NCBI RefSeq assembly: GCF_003859805.1 | Contig: NZ_RQZG01000004.1 | Span: 1-64,000, forward strand | DNA length: 64,000 bases | From: Arachnia propionica | GTDB lineage: Bacteria > Actinomycetota > Actinomycetes > Propionibacteriales > Propionibacteriaceae | Direction of reading: 5' to 3' | Shown here: piece after piece, positions 44,464 through 52,819 of the stretch | How positions within the stretch are numbered: position 1 is the first letter of the stretch | Layout of the letters: the number at the start of each line of letters is the position of its first letter | The notes under the pieces: generated by a model | The model's database searches: none | Seen by the model: the letters and a program-made list of their open reading frames with translations, nothing else | What the model was told of the DNA's origin: nothing | Program-made: the position numbers and the translations under genes

Positions 44464-46328
44464 CACTTCTCCTCCAGGTGAGCGATCTGATCGATGAGGT
44501 GCTCCTCCAGCTCCGCGATGGAGATGGGAAGCCCGCGGACCCGGGAGTAACTGGCCACGTCCACCAGGTAGCGGGCCCGCAGCAGGAAGGCCAGCTGGCC
44601 CAGGTTCATCTCCGGGACGATCACCCGGTCGTAACCACGCAGCACCTCGCCGAGGTTGGCGGGCATCGGGTTGAGATGGCGCAGGTGCGCGGAGGCCACC
44701 TCATGGCCGCGAAGCCGCACCCTGCGAGCCGCCGCCGTGATCGGACCGTAGGTGGAGCCCCACCCCAGCACCAGGATGCGGGCACTGCCCGACGGGTCAT
44801 GGACCTCGAGGTCCGGGATGTCGGCGACGATGCCCTCCACCTTCGCCGCACGGGTGCGCACCATCGCGTCGTGGTTGTCCGGGTCGTACGAGATGGCCCC
44901 GGTGACGGCGTTCTTCTCGATGCCGCCGATCCGGTGCTCCAGCCCGGGGGTGCCTGGGATCGCCAGGGCCCGGGCCAGCCGTTCGTCGCGGACGTAGGGG
45001 TGGAAGGTGGGGGTGCCATCGGGTCGGGTGCCGTTCGGCTCCGTGGTGAATCCCGGATCGATGGCGGGGATGTCGGCCAGGTTCGGGATCCGCCACGGCT
45101 CGGCACCGTTGGCGATGTAGCCGTCGGTCAGCATGATGACCGGGGTGCGGTAGGTCAGGGCGATCCGGCAGGCCTCGACGGCGGTGGTGAAGCAGTCTGC
45201 GGGGGACTGGGCGGCCAGCACCGGTACCGGGGCCTCCCCGTTGCGTCCCAGCACCGCCTGGAACAGATCGGCCTGTTCGGTCTTGGTGGGCATCCCCGTC
45301 GACGGTCCCGCCCGCTGCACGTCAACCACCACCAACGGCAGCTCGGTCATCACCGCCAGCCCGATGGCCTCCATCTTCAGCGCCATGCCCGGACCCGAGG
45401 TCGTCGTCACCCCCAACGCCCCCGCGTAGGAGGCCCCGATCGCGGCACACACCCCGGCGATCTCGTCCTCCGCCTGCACCGTCATGACACCGACGTCCTT
45501 GCGGCGGCTCAGCTCGTGGAGGATGTCGGAGGCCGGGGTGATGGGGTAGGAGCCCAGGAACAGCTGCAGCCCGGACCGATCCGCACCCGCCATCAGCCCG
45601 TACGCGGTGGCGAGGTTGCCCGTCACCTGCCGGTACCGGCCCGAGGGCATCGGGGCGGAGGCGACGGTGTAGCGGTGCTCGAAGACCTCGGTGGTCTCAC
45701 CGTAGGCGTGTCCGGCGTTGAAGGCCGCGATGTTGGCGTCCCGGATCTCGGGCCTGTCCGCGAACTTCGTGCGCAGGAAGTCGAGGGTGCCCGCCGTCTC
45801 CCGCGAGTACAGCCAGCACAGCAGCCCGAGGGCGAACATGTTCTTCGTGCGGTTGGCCTCCTTGCGTCCCAGCCCGAACGGTTTCGCCGCTGCCGCCGCC
45901 ATGCCGCTCAGGTCCAGTGCGTGCACCTTCCAACCGTCCAACGAACCATCGGTCAACGGATCGGAGTCCCAGCCCACCTTGGCCAGGTTGCGTTTCGTGA
46001 AATCGGCCTGGTCGACGATGATGACGCCTCCGGCCGGCAGGTCACCGAGGTTCGCCTTGAGGGCCGCCGGGTTCATCGCCACCAGCACGTCGGGACGGTC
46101 CCCCGGGGTGACGATGTCGTAGTCGGCGAAGTGCACCTGGAACGACGAGACCCCCGGCAGGGTTCCCTGCGGGGCGCGGATCTCCGCGGGGAAGTTCGGC
46201 AGGGTCGCGATGTCATTGCCCAGTGACGCCGACTCGGCGGTGAACCGATCCCCCGTCAACTGCATCCCGTCACCGGAGTCCCCGGCGAATCGAATGACCA
46301 CGCGATCCAACGAGCGTGTCTCAGCCAC
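44463..46328 (-). CDS. korA: 2-oxoacid:ferredoxin oxidoreductase alpha subunit with fused gamma domain
   Basis: This 621-residue protein joins an N-terminal gamma domain (RVVIRFAGDSGDGMQLTG, about 10-27) to the alpha part (GNLATAYGLMAGADRSGLQL; later FLGSYPITPASDILHEL), the usual KorA layout. The GTG at 46328 follows GGAGG by about 10 bases; the longer upstream frame is low-complexity and runs over the divergent promoter. A TAGACT at 46360-46365 on the minus strand may be its -10. With KorB it would convert 2-oxoglutarate to succinyl-CoA, and the ferredoxin-type protein at 47335 across the divergent promoter is a candidate electron acceptor. Confidence 0.92.
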   Translation of the reverse strand: MAETRSLDRVVIRFAGDSGDGMQLTGDRFTAESASLGNDIATLPNFPAEIRAPQGTLPGVSSFQVHFADYDIVTPGDRPDVLVAMNPAALKANLGDLPAGGVIIVDQADFTKRNLAKVGWDSDPLTDGSLDGWKVHALDLSGMAAAAAKPFGLGRKEANRTKNMFALGLLCWLYSRETAGTLDFLRTKFADRPEIRDANIAAFNAGHAYGETTEVFEHRYTVASAPMPSGRYRQVTGNLATAYGLMAGADRSGLQLFLGSYPITPASDILHELSRRKDVGVMTVQAEDEIAGVCAAIGASYAGALGVTTTSGPGMALKMEAIGLAVMTELPLVVVDVQRAGPSTGMPTKTEQADLFQAVLGRNGEAPVPVLAAQSPADCFTTAVEACRIALTYRTPVIMLTDGYIANGAEPWRIPNLADIPAIDPGFTTEPNGTRPDGTPTFHPYVRDERLARALAIPGTPGLEHRIGGIEKNAVTGAISYDPDNHDAMVRTRAAKVEGIVADIPDLEVHDPSGSARILVLGWGSTYGPITAAARRVRLRGHEVASAHLRHLNPMPANLGEVLRGYDRVIVPEMNLGQLAFLLRARYLVDVASYSRVRGLPISIAELEEHLIDQIAHLEEK

Positions 46329-46419
46329 GGCCTGTTCCCTCCTCAATCGGCACCGCGCAAGTCTACGGCCTGTTGCCCGTGGCACCGCACCGAAGACGTG
46401 GGGTGATGCCGGATGCCCG

Positions 46420-46425
46420 TAGGAT
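46420..46425 (+). promoter_or_regulatory. Candidate -10 (TAGGAT) for the NuoB-like gene, leaderless start
   Basis: TAGGAT ends 6 bases before the ATG at 46432 with no Shine-Dalgarno between. Confidence 0.35.
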
Positions 46426-46431
46426 GCGGGT

Positions 46432-46818
46432 ATGGCCCACTTCCACGACTGGTTCGGCGACGCCTCGCTGTACGTCCTCGACGTGCCGCTGGCGTGCTGT
46501 GCCCTCGAGTCGCAGGAAGCAGCGGCCGAGCGGCCGCGCACCACACCCCCGGCCGATGCACGCCTCGCCGTGGTGCTCTCCGGCACCATCACCCACGCGG
46601 TGGCCCCGGCGGTGCGGCAGCTCATCGACTCCCTGCCCGGCCGTCCCGCCGTGCTGGCGTTCGGTACCTGCGCCGCGACCGGTGGCCCGTACTGGGACTC
46701 CTACGCGGTGGTGAAGGGGGCCGAGGAGTTGGGCATCCGGATCGACCAGTTCATCGCCGGGTGCCCGCCCCCGCCCGAGGCCCTCACCCGTGCCCTCGAG
46801 GAGGTGCGCCGTGGCTGA
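46432..46818 (+). CDS. NuoB-like small iron-sulfur protein
   Basis: This 128-residue protein resembles the NADH dehydrogenase NuoB/hydrogenase small-subunit fold that holds an electron-transfer [4Fe-4S] cluster. Cys pairs are visible as LACCALES (about residues 21-28), then FGTCAATGGPYWDSY (about 76-90) and AGCPPPPEAL (about 108-117). These are the four NuoB ligand positions, and the protein is shorter than NuoB (about 160-180). It overlaps the next start by 8 bases. With NuoC- and ferredoxin-like neighbours but no membrane subunits it likely forms part of a small soluble electron-transfer module next to korAB. Confidence 0.75.
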   Translation: MAHFHDWFGDASLYVLDVPLACCALESQEAAAERPRTTPPADARLAVVLSGTITHAVAPAVRQLIDSLPGRPAVLAFGTCAATGGPYWDSYAVVKGAEELGIRIDQFIAGCPPPPEALTRALEEVRRG

Positions 46819-47338
46819 GACCGTCGCCGTCGCCGACTGGCACGACCGCGTCGAGCAGGCCCGGCGGGACGGCTACGACTTCCTGATCAACCTCACCGCC
46901 GTCGACGAGATCGGCCGCAGCCCCCACATCCGGGTGCTGCTGTGGCTGCGCAACCGCAACCACGAGACCCTCACCCTCGCGGCGATGTGCGACCGCGACG
47001 ACCCCCACCTGCCGGACATCACGGACCTCTTCGCCGGAGCGGCGTGGCTGCAACGGCAGGTCCACGACTTCTTCGGCGTGGTCTTCGACGGGGCGGACGA
47101 CAGCCCACTGCTCAACCGCACCGGAGGCACCCCACTGCGCAAGGACGTGCTGCTGACCCCACGGATCACCACCAGATGGCCCGGTGGGCTGGAACCCGGG
47201 GAGACCCAGGCCAGCCCCGGTCGGCGTCGTCTCGTGCCGCCCGGGGTCCCCGACGCCACGGTGTTGGCGGATCCCGAGGCCACAGCGGAGACCATCGCCC
47301 AGTCGGCGGCGGGGGTGCGGATGGGACGGGCACGATGA
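46811..47338 (+). CDS. NuoC-like (30 kDa subunit) protein
   Basis: This 175-residue protein carries the NADH dehydrogenase 30 kDa core: YDFLINLTAVDEIG (about 20-33) and AAWLQRQVHDFFGVVFDG (about 76-93, the family ERE-x-x-D-x-F/G-like segment), then a C-terminal part as in NuoC. The GTG at 46811 overlaps the NuoB-like stop by 8 bases. It lacks fusion to NuoD. Together with the previous and next genes it imitates a minimal NuoBCI set. Confidence 0.75.
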   Translation: MAETVAVADWHDRVEQARRDGYDFLINLTAVDEIGRSPHIRVLLWLRNRNHETLTLAAMCDRDDPHLPDITDLFAGAAWLQRQVHDFFGVVFDGADDSPLLNRTGGTPLRKDVLLTPRITTRWPGGLEPGETQASPGRRRLVPPGVPDATVLADPEATAETIAQSAAGVRMGRAR

Positions 47339-47649
47339 TCCACGGCTACATCGAACTCGTCGAGGAACGCTGCACCTCCTGCATGATCTGTGCCCGTGAG
47401 TGCCCCACCTGGTGCATCCGGCTCACCTCCCACCAGGAACACACCACCCCTGCCCCGGGAGCCAGGCAACGCACCCACAACGTGCTGGACACCTTCGAGA
47501 TCGACTGGGCGCGGTGCATGTACTGCGGGGTGTGCATCGAGCAGTGCCCCACCGACGCCCTCCAGTGGGCGGGTGCGCACGTCCCGGCCGCAGCATCGCT
47601 GCACGACCTGGTCCATGGGCGCGACCGGCTGGCCGGTGAGGCCCGATGA
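47335..47649 (+). CDS. NuoI-like 2[4Fe-4S] ferredoxin
   Basis: This 104-residue protein has two complete 4Fe-4S motifs, CTSCMICARECP (about 13-24) and CMYCGVCIEQCP (about 60-71), spaced as in NuoI. It is soluble by sequence. The ATG at 47335 overlaps the stop of the NuoC-like gene, and its own stop overlaps the mannosyltransferase start (ATGA). It is the natural electron carrier for KorAB or the exit of the NuoBC-like part. Confidence 0.88.
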   Translation: MIHGYIELVEERCTSCMICARECPTWCIRLTSHQEHTTPAPGARQRTHNVLDTFEIDWARCMYCGVCIEQCPTDALQWAGAHVPAAASLHDLVHGRDRLAGEAR

Positions 47650-49142
47650 CGTTGGCGGAGGCGACGGCGAGTGCCCGTCAGGCCCTGCGGGTGGCCTTCC
47701 AGCAGCGGGCCGTGAGATTCGGGCTGCTCGGCTCGGTGCTGCTGGTGCTGGGATCGCTGTCCCCGGCGTACCTGCCCCAGGTCTCGCCCCTGACCCGGTT
47801 CATGACCTCCCTCGGCCTCGACGGCCCGATCTCCAAGTGGACCGGAACCGTGTTCACGATGGTGGGGTTGGCGTTGCTGCTGGAGTTCTGGCTGCGGATC
47901 CGGCCCGCCCGCCGTGAGGCCCAGGGGCTGCCACAACTGCGGCACTGGGCGGTGCTGGTCATCGTCGGGGCACCGATGCTCATCGCACCCCCCATCTTCA
48001 GCCACGACGCGTACTCCTACGCCGCCCAGGGCTGGCTCCTCGAGAGCCACCTCAACCCCTACCTGGTGGGCCCCGGCACGTTGCCCGGACAGTTCGCCGA
48101 CCAGGTGGCCTGGGTGTGGCGCTCCACCCCCGCCCCGTACGGGCCGTTGGCCATCAAGATGAGCCAGGGCCTGATCCTGGTCGCCGGGCTGGACCCGTAC
48201 TGGTCCGTGGTCATCATGCGCCTTCCCGCGTTGATCGGGGTGGCGCTGATCGGGTGGTGCACCCCACGCATCGCCCGACGTTTCGGCATCAACCCGGCAG
48301 CCGCCAGCTGGTTCGTGCTGACCAACCCCATCCTCGTCATCGACTTCATCGGGGGAGCCCACAACGACTCCCTGATGACGGGACTCATGGTGCTGGGGAT
48401 CTGGGTGACCCTGAAGTACCGGGTCTGGTGGTGGGGTGCCGCCATCATCGGGGTGGCCGCGGCCATCAAGCAGCCCGCGTTCCTCGTCGCCGTCGCCCTG
48501 CCGTTCCTGATCGTTCCCTGGACGTCGTGGAGGATCCGCGCGGTCGCCGTCGCAGCCGGACGTTCCCTGCTCAGCCTCGCCGTCGCCGTCGCCGTGTTCG
48601 TCGCACTGAGCCTGGCGACGGGGCTGGGCTTCGGGTGGACCAACGCGGTCAACGTGCCGGGGATGGTGGACACCGTCTCACCCTTCACGGTGCTGGGCCA
48701 CCTCATCCAGTACCCGGTCGATGCACTCGGACTGGACCCCGCCGGGCGTACGGTGATCCGGACGTTGCGCAGTCTCGGCCTGGTGGTGGCGGCCATCGGG
48801 ATCGTGTGGATCGCCGTGCGGCACCTGGGCAGACGGCCGCTGCACTTCGTGTCGTGGTCGTTCCTGCTGTTCGCGTTCTGCGCCCCGGCCATCCACTCCT
48901 GGTACGTGCTGTGGGGCGGGGTGCTGTTCCCTGTCACCCGACCGAGCACGCGGGTGCTGCGGGTGGCCATCGTGGTGACCGGGGTGCTGCTGGGCTACGC
49001 GGCCATGAACTTCGCGTTGCGCAACGACGCGTGGATGCTGGCCCTGCTGCTGATGTGGACGCTGTGGGAGTCGGTGCGCGCCCACGAGCTGAGCCAGAAC
49101 TGGGAGGACGAGGCCCCTCAGGAGAGCCTGGTCAGGTCGTAG
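47646..49142 (+). CDS. Polyprenol-phosphomannose-dependent mannosyltransferase, MptB-like
   Basis: This 498-residue membrane protein has about 12 hydrophobic segments. It matches the actinomycete GT-C mannosyltransferase class (MptA/MptB) that builds lipoglycan or polymannose chains from polyprenol-phosphomannose. A motif HDAYSYAAQGWLLESHLNPY near residue 118 carries the acidic pair expected at the active site loop, and the C-terminal half has conserved Trp/Arg positions. It overlaps the ferredoxin stop as ATGA, although the functions seem unrelated. Its 3' end overlaps the exonuclease III gene on the other strand by 25 bases. Which sugar chain it extends is unknown. Confidence 0.8.
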   Translation: MTLAEATASARQALRVAFQQRAVRFGLLGSVLLVLGSLSPAYLPQVSPLTRFMTSLGLDGPISKWTGTVFTMVGLALLLEFWLRIRPARREAQGLPQLRHWAVLVIVGAPMLIAPPIFSHDAYSYAAQGWLLESHLNPYLVGPGTLPGQFADQVAWVWRSTPAPYGPLAIKMSQGLILVAGLDPYWSVVIMRLPALIGVALIGWCTPRIARRFGINPAAASWFVLTNPILVIDFIGGAHNDSLMTGLMVLGIWVTLKYRVWWWGAAIIGVAAAIKQPAFLVAVALPFLIVPWTSWRIRAVAVAAGRSLLSLAVAVAVFVALSLATGLGFGWTNAVNVPGMVDTVSPFTVLGHLIQYPVDALGLDPAGRTVIRTLRSLGLVVAAIGIVWIAVRHLGRRPLHFVSWSFLLFAFCAPAIHSWYVLWGGVLFPVTRPSTRVLRVAIVVTGVLLGYAAMNFALRNDAWMLALLLMWTLWESVRAHELSQNWEDEAPQESLVRS

Positions 49143-50035
49143 TCCACGACGACCGGGCAGTGGTCGCTGATGCGGGAGTCGTAGTCGGCCTCCCGCAGTG
49201 AGGTGGCGCGGGTGGCGCTGGCGGCCAGTCCCGGGGTGGCCAGGTGGTAGTCGATGCGCCACCCGGAGTCGTTGGCGAAGGCCTGCCCCCGCCACGACCA
49301 CCACGAGTAGGGGCCGTCCTGGTCAGGATGGTGCTGCCGGACCACGTCGACGAGGGTGCGGGGCCCCAGCTGCTCGGTGAACCACTCACGCTCCTCGGGC
49401 AGGAAACCGTCGGTGCGTTGGTTGGAGCGCCAGTTCTTCAGGTCCAGTTTCGTGTTGGCGATGTTGAAGTCCCCGACGATGACGTACTCGCGCCCGGTGT
49501 CGGCGGCCTGTCTGCGGGCCACCTTCAGGTACCGGCTGAGCCCCGCCATGAAGGTCATCTTGCGTTCGTACTTCGGGGTGTCGGCGTCCTCGGGTCTCCG
49601 GGCGTGGTGCTCGGGGACGGCCCCCTTCGGCAGGTACAAGGAGGCGACGCGCACGGGGGCGTCGGCGAGATCCACCTCGATGTAGCGGCCCTCGGTGGCG
49701 AAGGGGGCGAGGTCCCGGTTGGTGACGGTGTCCACCTCGGTGCTCTCGATCACGCCGTCGGGGGAGACGACGGCGGCCTCACCACTCAGGGTCGCGATGC
49801 GTTCCGGCACGTCGCGGGTGAGGATCGCCACCCCGTTGCGTCCCGCCTGGGCTGCGGGAGCCCAGGCGGTGTGGTAACCGTCGAAGGTTCCCGCGGGCAG
49901 GTCGGTCACCTTGCACCTGACCTCCTGGAGGCAGATCACATCGGGCCGTTCGCTCTCCCACATGGTGTGCAGGCCGCGCCTGAGGGCGGCGCGGATGCCG
50001 TTGACGTTGTGGGAGATCAGCCGGAGCGAGTTCAT
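49118..50035 (-). CDS. xthA: Exodeoxyribonuclease III
   Basis: This 305-residue protein is the apurinic/apyrimidinic endonuclease and 3'-5' exonuclease of base-excision repair. The family motifs are present: SHNVNGIRAALRRG (about 8-21), CLQEVRCK (about 35-42), VIVGDFNIAN (about 189-198), and the final SDHCPVVVDYDL (about 290-301), which provide the catalytic Glu, Asp, Asn and His. The start is an ATG with a TAGCAT -10 ending 8 bases upstream and no Shine-Dalgarno. Its 3' end overlaps the mannosyltransferase on the opposite strand by 25 bases. Confidence 0.93.
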   Translation of the reverse strand: MNSLRLISHNVNGIRAALRRGLHTMWESERPDVICLQEVRCKVTDLPAGTFDGYHTAWAPAAQAGRNGVAILTRDVPERIATLSGEAAVVSPDGVIESTEVDTVTNRDLAPFATEGRYIEVDLADAPVRVASLYLPKGAVPEHHARRPEDADTPKYERKMTFMAGLSRYLKVARRQAADTGREYVIVGDFNIANTKLDLKNWRSNQRTDGFLPEEREWFTEQLGPRTLVDVVRQHHPDQDGPYSWWSWRGQAFANDSGWRIDYHLATPGLAASATRATSLREADYDSRISDHCPVVVDYDLTRLS

Positions 50036-50043
50036 GTCCCGGA

Positions 50044-50053
50044 ATGCTACCTT
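50044..50053. promoter_or_regulatory. Overlapping divergent -10 elements between xthA and the TPR-like gene
   Basis: The minus strand reads TAGCAT (50049-50044) for xthA, and the plus strand reads TGCTACCTT (50045-50053), an extended -10, for the gene at 50083. The two share five bases, so the genes may compete for polymerase. Confidence 0.4.
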
Positions 50054-50082
50054 CAGGGCTCACGAGCAGAAGGAGGATCACG

Positions 50083-51054
50083 GTGGAGTGGGAAGAGCTG
50101 GAGGAGCTGGCGAAACGTCACGGGGTCGACCCGGAGGTGCTGGCCGAGCTGAACGACGGTGCCCACCAGATGTTCGAGGCGGGCCAGCTGGCGGATGCCG
50201 CCGAACTCTTCGTGGAGTTGACCGGGCTGGTCCCCGATCACTCCCCGTACCACTACATGGCGGGATTGGCGTACAAGTACCTGCGTCGGTGGCCGGAGTC
50301 CCTGGCCGCGAACCTGAAGGCCATCGAGGTCGCGAGGGAGTTCGACGAGGCCGCGCACTGGAACGCCGGCATCGCGGCGACGGCGTTGTCGGACTGGGCG
50401 ACGGCCCGTCGCATCTGGGAGGCCTGCGGCATCGAGCTCACTCCCGGCGAGGGCGAGATCCGGGAGAACTTCGGGTTCGTGGTGCTGCTGCTCAACCCGT
50501 GGGGGAACATGGAGCGGTTGTTCGCACGTCGCATCGACCCGGTGCGCGCCGAGATCGTCAGCGTCCCCTACCCGCAGTACGGGCACCTGTGCGGGGACGT
50601 CGTGCTGCACGACGGCGCGTCGCTCGGGGTGGCCCGGGTGGGGGAGAAGGAGCTCATGGTCTTCAACGAGCTGCAACGTCTCGTCCCCTCGCGGCTGCAG
50701 ACCTTCATCGTGGAGGTCACGTGTGAGGATCCCGACCAACTTCAGGAACTGCTGGACGCGCTCTCGGAGCTGGGGGAGGCCGAGGACTGGACGCAGGACA
50801 GGTGGATCTGCGCCTCCTGCGCCCGGGGTGACCAGGAAGGTGCTGAGGAGCACCACGAGCACGACGGGTCTGAGCTGGAGTGGGCGCCGGACCGGGAGGT
50901 CGCGGTGGCGGCCGAAGACCTCGACGCCGTCACCGGCGTGCTCGCCGTGTGGGAGGAACAGGAGGGCCGCAGGGTGCACACCCTGACCCCCGTCGAGCCG
51001 GAGGCCATCCCCGGCCCGGAGGACGGCACCTTCTGGTGGGAGGCCCGGCCGTAG
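50083..51054 (+). CDS. Tetratricopeptide-repeat-like protein
   Basis: This 323-residue protein begins with about 140 residues of helical repeats with TPR-like spacing (AGQLADAAELFVELTGLVPDH, then KYLRRWPESLAANLKAIEVA). The C-terminal half is mixed alpha/beta and contains a single CASC motif (about residue 243). It is acidic and predicted cytoplasmic. The GTG at 50083 has an AAGGAGG just upstream and is preferred to the earlier ATG, which would place translation over the promoter. No functional clue beyond TPR-type protein interaction is seen. Confidence 0.7.
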   Translation: MEWEELEELAKRHGVDPEVLAELNDGAHQMFEAGQLADAAELFVELTGLVPDHSPYHYMAGLAYKYLRRWPESLAANLKAIEVAREFDEAAHWNAGIAATALSDWATARRIWEACGIELTPGEGEIRENFGFVVLLLNPWGNMERLFARRIDPVRAEIVSVPYPQYGHLCGDVVLHDGASLGVARVGEKELMVFNELQRLVPSRLQTFIVEVTCEDPDQLQELLDALSELGEAEDWTQDRWICASCARGDQEGAEEHHEHDGSELEWAPDREVAVAAEDLDAVTGVLAVWEEQEGRRVHTLTPVEPEAIPGPEDGTFWWEARP

Positions 51055-51057
51055 GGG

Positions 51058-51066
51058 TGCTACCTT
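51058..51066 (+). promoter_or_regulatory. Candidate extended -10 for the DUF808 gene
   Basis: TGCTACCTT repeats the extended -10 found before the gene at 50083, 30 bases before the ATG at 51097. Confidence 0.35.
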
Positions 51067-51096
51067 CTTCTGGACCGCTCTGACTGGAGGACGTGA

Positions 51097-51999
51097 ATGG
51101 CTGGAGGCCTGGCAGCACTGCTCGACGACGTGGCGATGATCGCCAAGCTGGCCAGTGCGGCCAGCACGAAGGCGATGGGGGTGGTCATCGACGACGCCGC
51201 CGTGACACCTCGGTACGTCACGGGCCTGAAACCGGCGCGCGAGCTGCCGATCATCTGGAGGATCGCGAAGGGGTCGCTGCGGAACAAGGCGATCATCCTC
51301 GTCGCCGCGCTGGCGCTCAGCCAGGTCGCGCCGTGGCTGCTCACCCCCGTGCTCATGCTGGGCGGCGCCTACCTCTGCTTCGAGGGGGCGGAGAAGGTGT
51401 GGGAGTCCGTCTCGGGTCATCACGAGGCCGAGGCGAGGACCCCGGGGGAACCCCAGGACGAGAAGGCCCTCGTCGCGGGAGCCGTCACCACGGACTTCAT
51501 CCTGTCCGCCGAGATCATGGTGATCTCGCTCAACGAGCTCGCTGCACAGGGTTTCTGGATGCGGGCGGCCGCGCTCACCGTCGTCGGCCTGCTCATCACG
51601 GTCCTGGTCTACGGTGTGGTGGGGCTCATCGTGAAACTCGACGACATCGGTCTGCGCATGATGGAGGGCGGCTCCGAGGGCCGCAGGAAGCTGGGCCAGG
51701 GCCTGGTCAACGCGATGCCGAAGGTGCTGGCCATCCTGTCCACCGTCGGGATCGCCGCGATGCTGTGGGTGGGTGGCCACATCATCCTCGACGGTCTGCA
51801 CACGTTGGGATGGCATGCGCCCCTGGACCTGGCCCACGGTGTGGCTCACCTGGCCGCCGGGGTCCCCGCCGTCGGTGGTGTGCTGGAGTGGCTGATCGAG
51901 ACCGTCCTGTCCGCGCTCCTCGGCCTGTTGCTCGGTGGACTCGTCGTGGCGGTGGCGCATCTCATCCCCCGCAGGAAGGCCGGGACGGCCGCACACTGA
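51097..51999 (+). CDS. DUF808 family membrane protein (YedI-like)
   Basis: This 300-residue protein matches the DUF808/YedI family (MAGGLAALLDDVAMIAKLASA at the start, then LVAGAVTTDFILSAEIMVISLNEL near 127-150), with four to six membrane helices. Its biochemical function is not known. A GGAGG sits 9 bases before the ATG. It follows the TPR-like gene after 42 bases that hold its own -10, so it may be transcribed alone or by read-through. Confidence 0.85.
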   Translation: MAGGLAALLDDVAMIAKLASAASTKAMGVVIDDAAVTPRYVTGLKPARELPIIWRIAKGSLRNKAIILVAALALSQVAPWLLTPVLMLGGAYLCFEGAEKVWESVSGHHEAEARTPGEPQDEKALVAGAVTTDFILSAEIMVISLNELAAQGFWMRAAALTVVGLLITVLVYGVVGLIVKLDDIGLRMMEGGSEGRRKLGQGLVNAMPKVLAILSTVGIAAMLWVGGHIILDGLHTLGWHAPLDLAHGVAHLAAGVPAVGGVLEWLIETVLSALLGLLLGGLVVAVAHLIPRRKAGTAAH

Positions 52000-52160
52000 T
52001 GCCCCTGTGTCCCGACGGCCTCGGCACCTCGGCGAACCGACGCGAACCACCGTCTGCGGATGACGTCCAGACGTTCTTCATCGGCGATTCATGCCGCGGT
52101 TCGACGACGGGGCGGTGCGGGTGGGAGCGGGCTCCCGATGTGATGGCGGCGGGACCCGGA

Positions 52161-52166
52161 TAGGGT
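52161..52166 (+). promoter_or_regulatory. Candidate -10 (TAGGGT) for the methyltransferase, leaderless start
   Basis: TAGGGT ends 6 bases before the ATG at 52173; no clear -35 is seen and no strong Shine-Dalgarno. Confidence 0.35.
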
Positions 52167-52172
52167 GAGGTC

Positions 52173-52784
52173 ATGGCCCATGACTTCGACCACGATGCCC
52201 CCACCTGGGACGACAAACCTGAACGGCTCGAGCGGTCGCACCGGGTCGCGGCTGCGATGCGTCCGCTGATCCCTGCGGGGCACCCCCGAACCGTCGAGCT
52301 GGGGGCCGGGACCGGGATGCTCTCCCGTTGTCTCGCCGAGCACCTGGGACACGTGGTGCTGCTGGACGCCTCACCGGGCATGGTCGAGGTGGCGCGACGT
52401 GAGACCCGTGCCCACGGCTGGGAGGCCCGGGTGGCCGACCTCACCGACGGCGAGATCGACGGCGGTCCCTACGATCTGGTGCTCAGTCAGCTGGCCATGC
52501 ACCACATCCCCGACGTGTCGGCCCTCCTGACCCGCGTGCACCGGTGCCTGGTCCCGGGAGGACGGCTGCTCGTCGCGGATCTCGACCACGACGCGGAGGG
52601 CCACTACCACGCCCACGTCGATGGTTTCGACGGGCACCACGGCTTCCATCGCGGCGAGTTCGCCATCTGGCTGGAGGCGGCAGGATTCACCGCCGTCGAG
52701 TTCCACGACGTCGGGAACATCGGCAAGGAGGTCGAGGGGCATCGTCAGGACTTCCCGCTCTTCCTCGCCGCAGCCACGGCGTAG
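52173..52784 (+). CDS. Class I SAM-dependent methyltransferase
   Basis: This 203-residue protein has the Rossmann methyltransferase core. Motif I is VELGAGTGMLSRCLAE (about 41-56), motif II ends in VVLLDASPGMVEVARR (about 61-76), and a PGGRLLVADLDHD segment (about 127-139) is motif III. It resembles UbiE/BioC-like small-molecule methyltransferases. Substrate unknown. Predicted leaderless start. It lies 35 bases before the winged-helix gene, probably in the same transcript. Confidence 0.85.
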   Translation: MAHDFDHDAPTWDDKPERLERSHRVAAAMRPLIPAGHPRTVELGAGTGMLSRCLAEHLGHVVLLDASPGMVEVARRETRAHGWEARVADLTDGEIDGGPYDLVLSQLAMHHIPDVSALLTRVHRCLVPGGRLLVADLDHDAEGHYHAHVDGFDGHHGFHRGEFAIWLEAAGFTAVEFHDVGNIGKEVEGHRQDFPLFLAAATA

Positions 52785-52819
52785 GTCCTGCATCCGGTGT
52801 GAGACATGAAGGACACCAC

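Noticed and set aside
46329-46625. N-terminal extension of KorA
   Set aside because: It has no similarity to the family and would overlap the NuoB-like gene and both divergent promoters.
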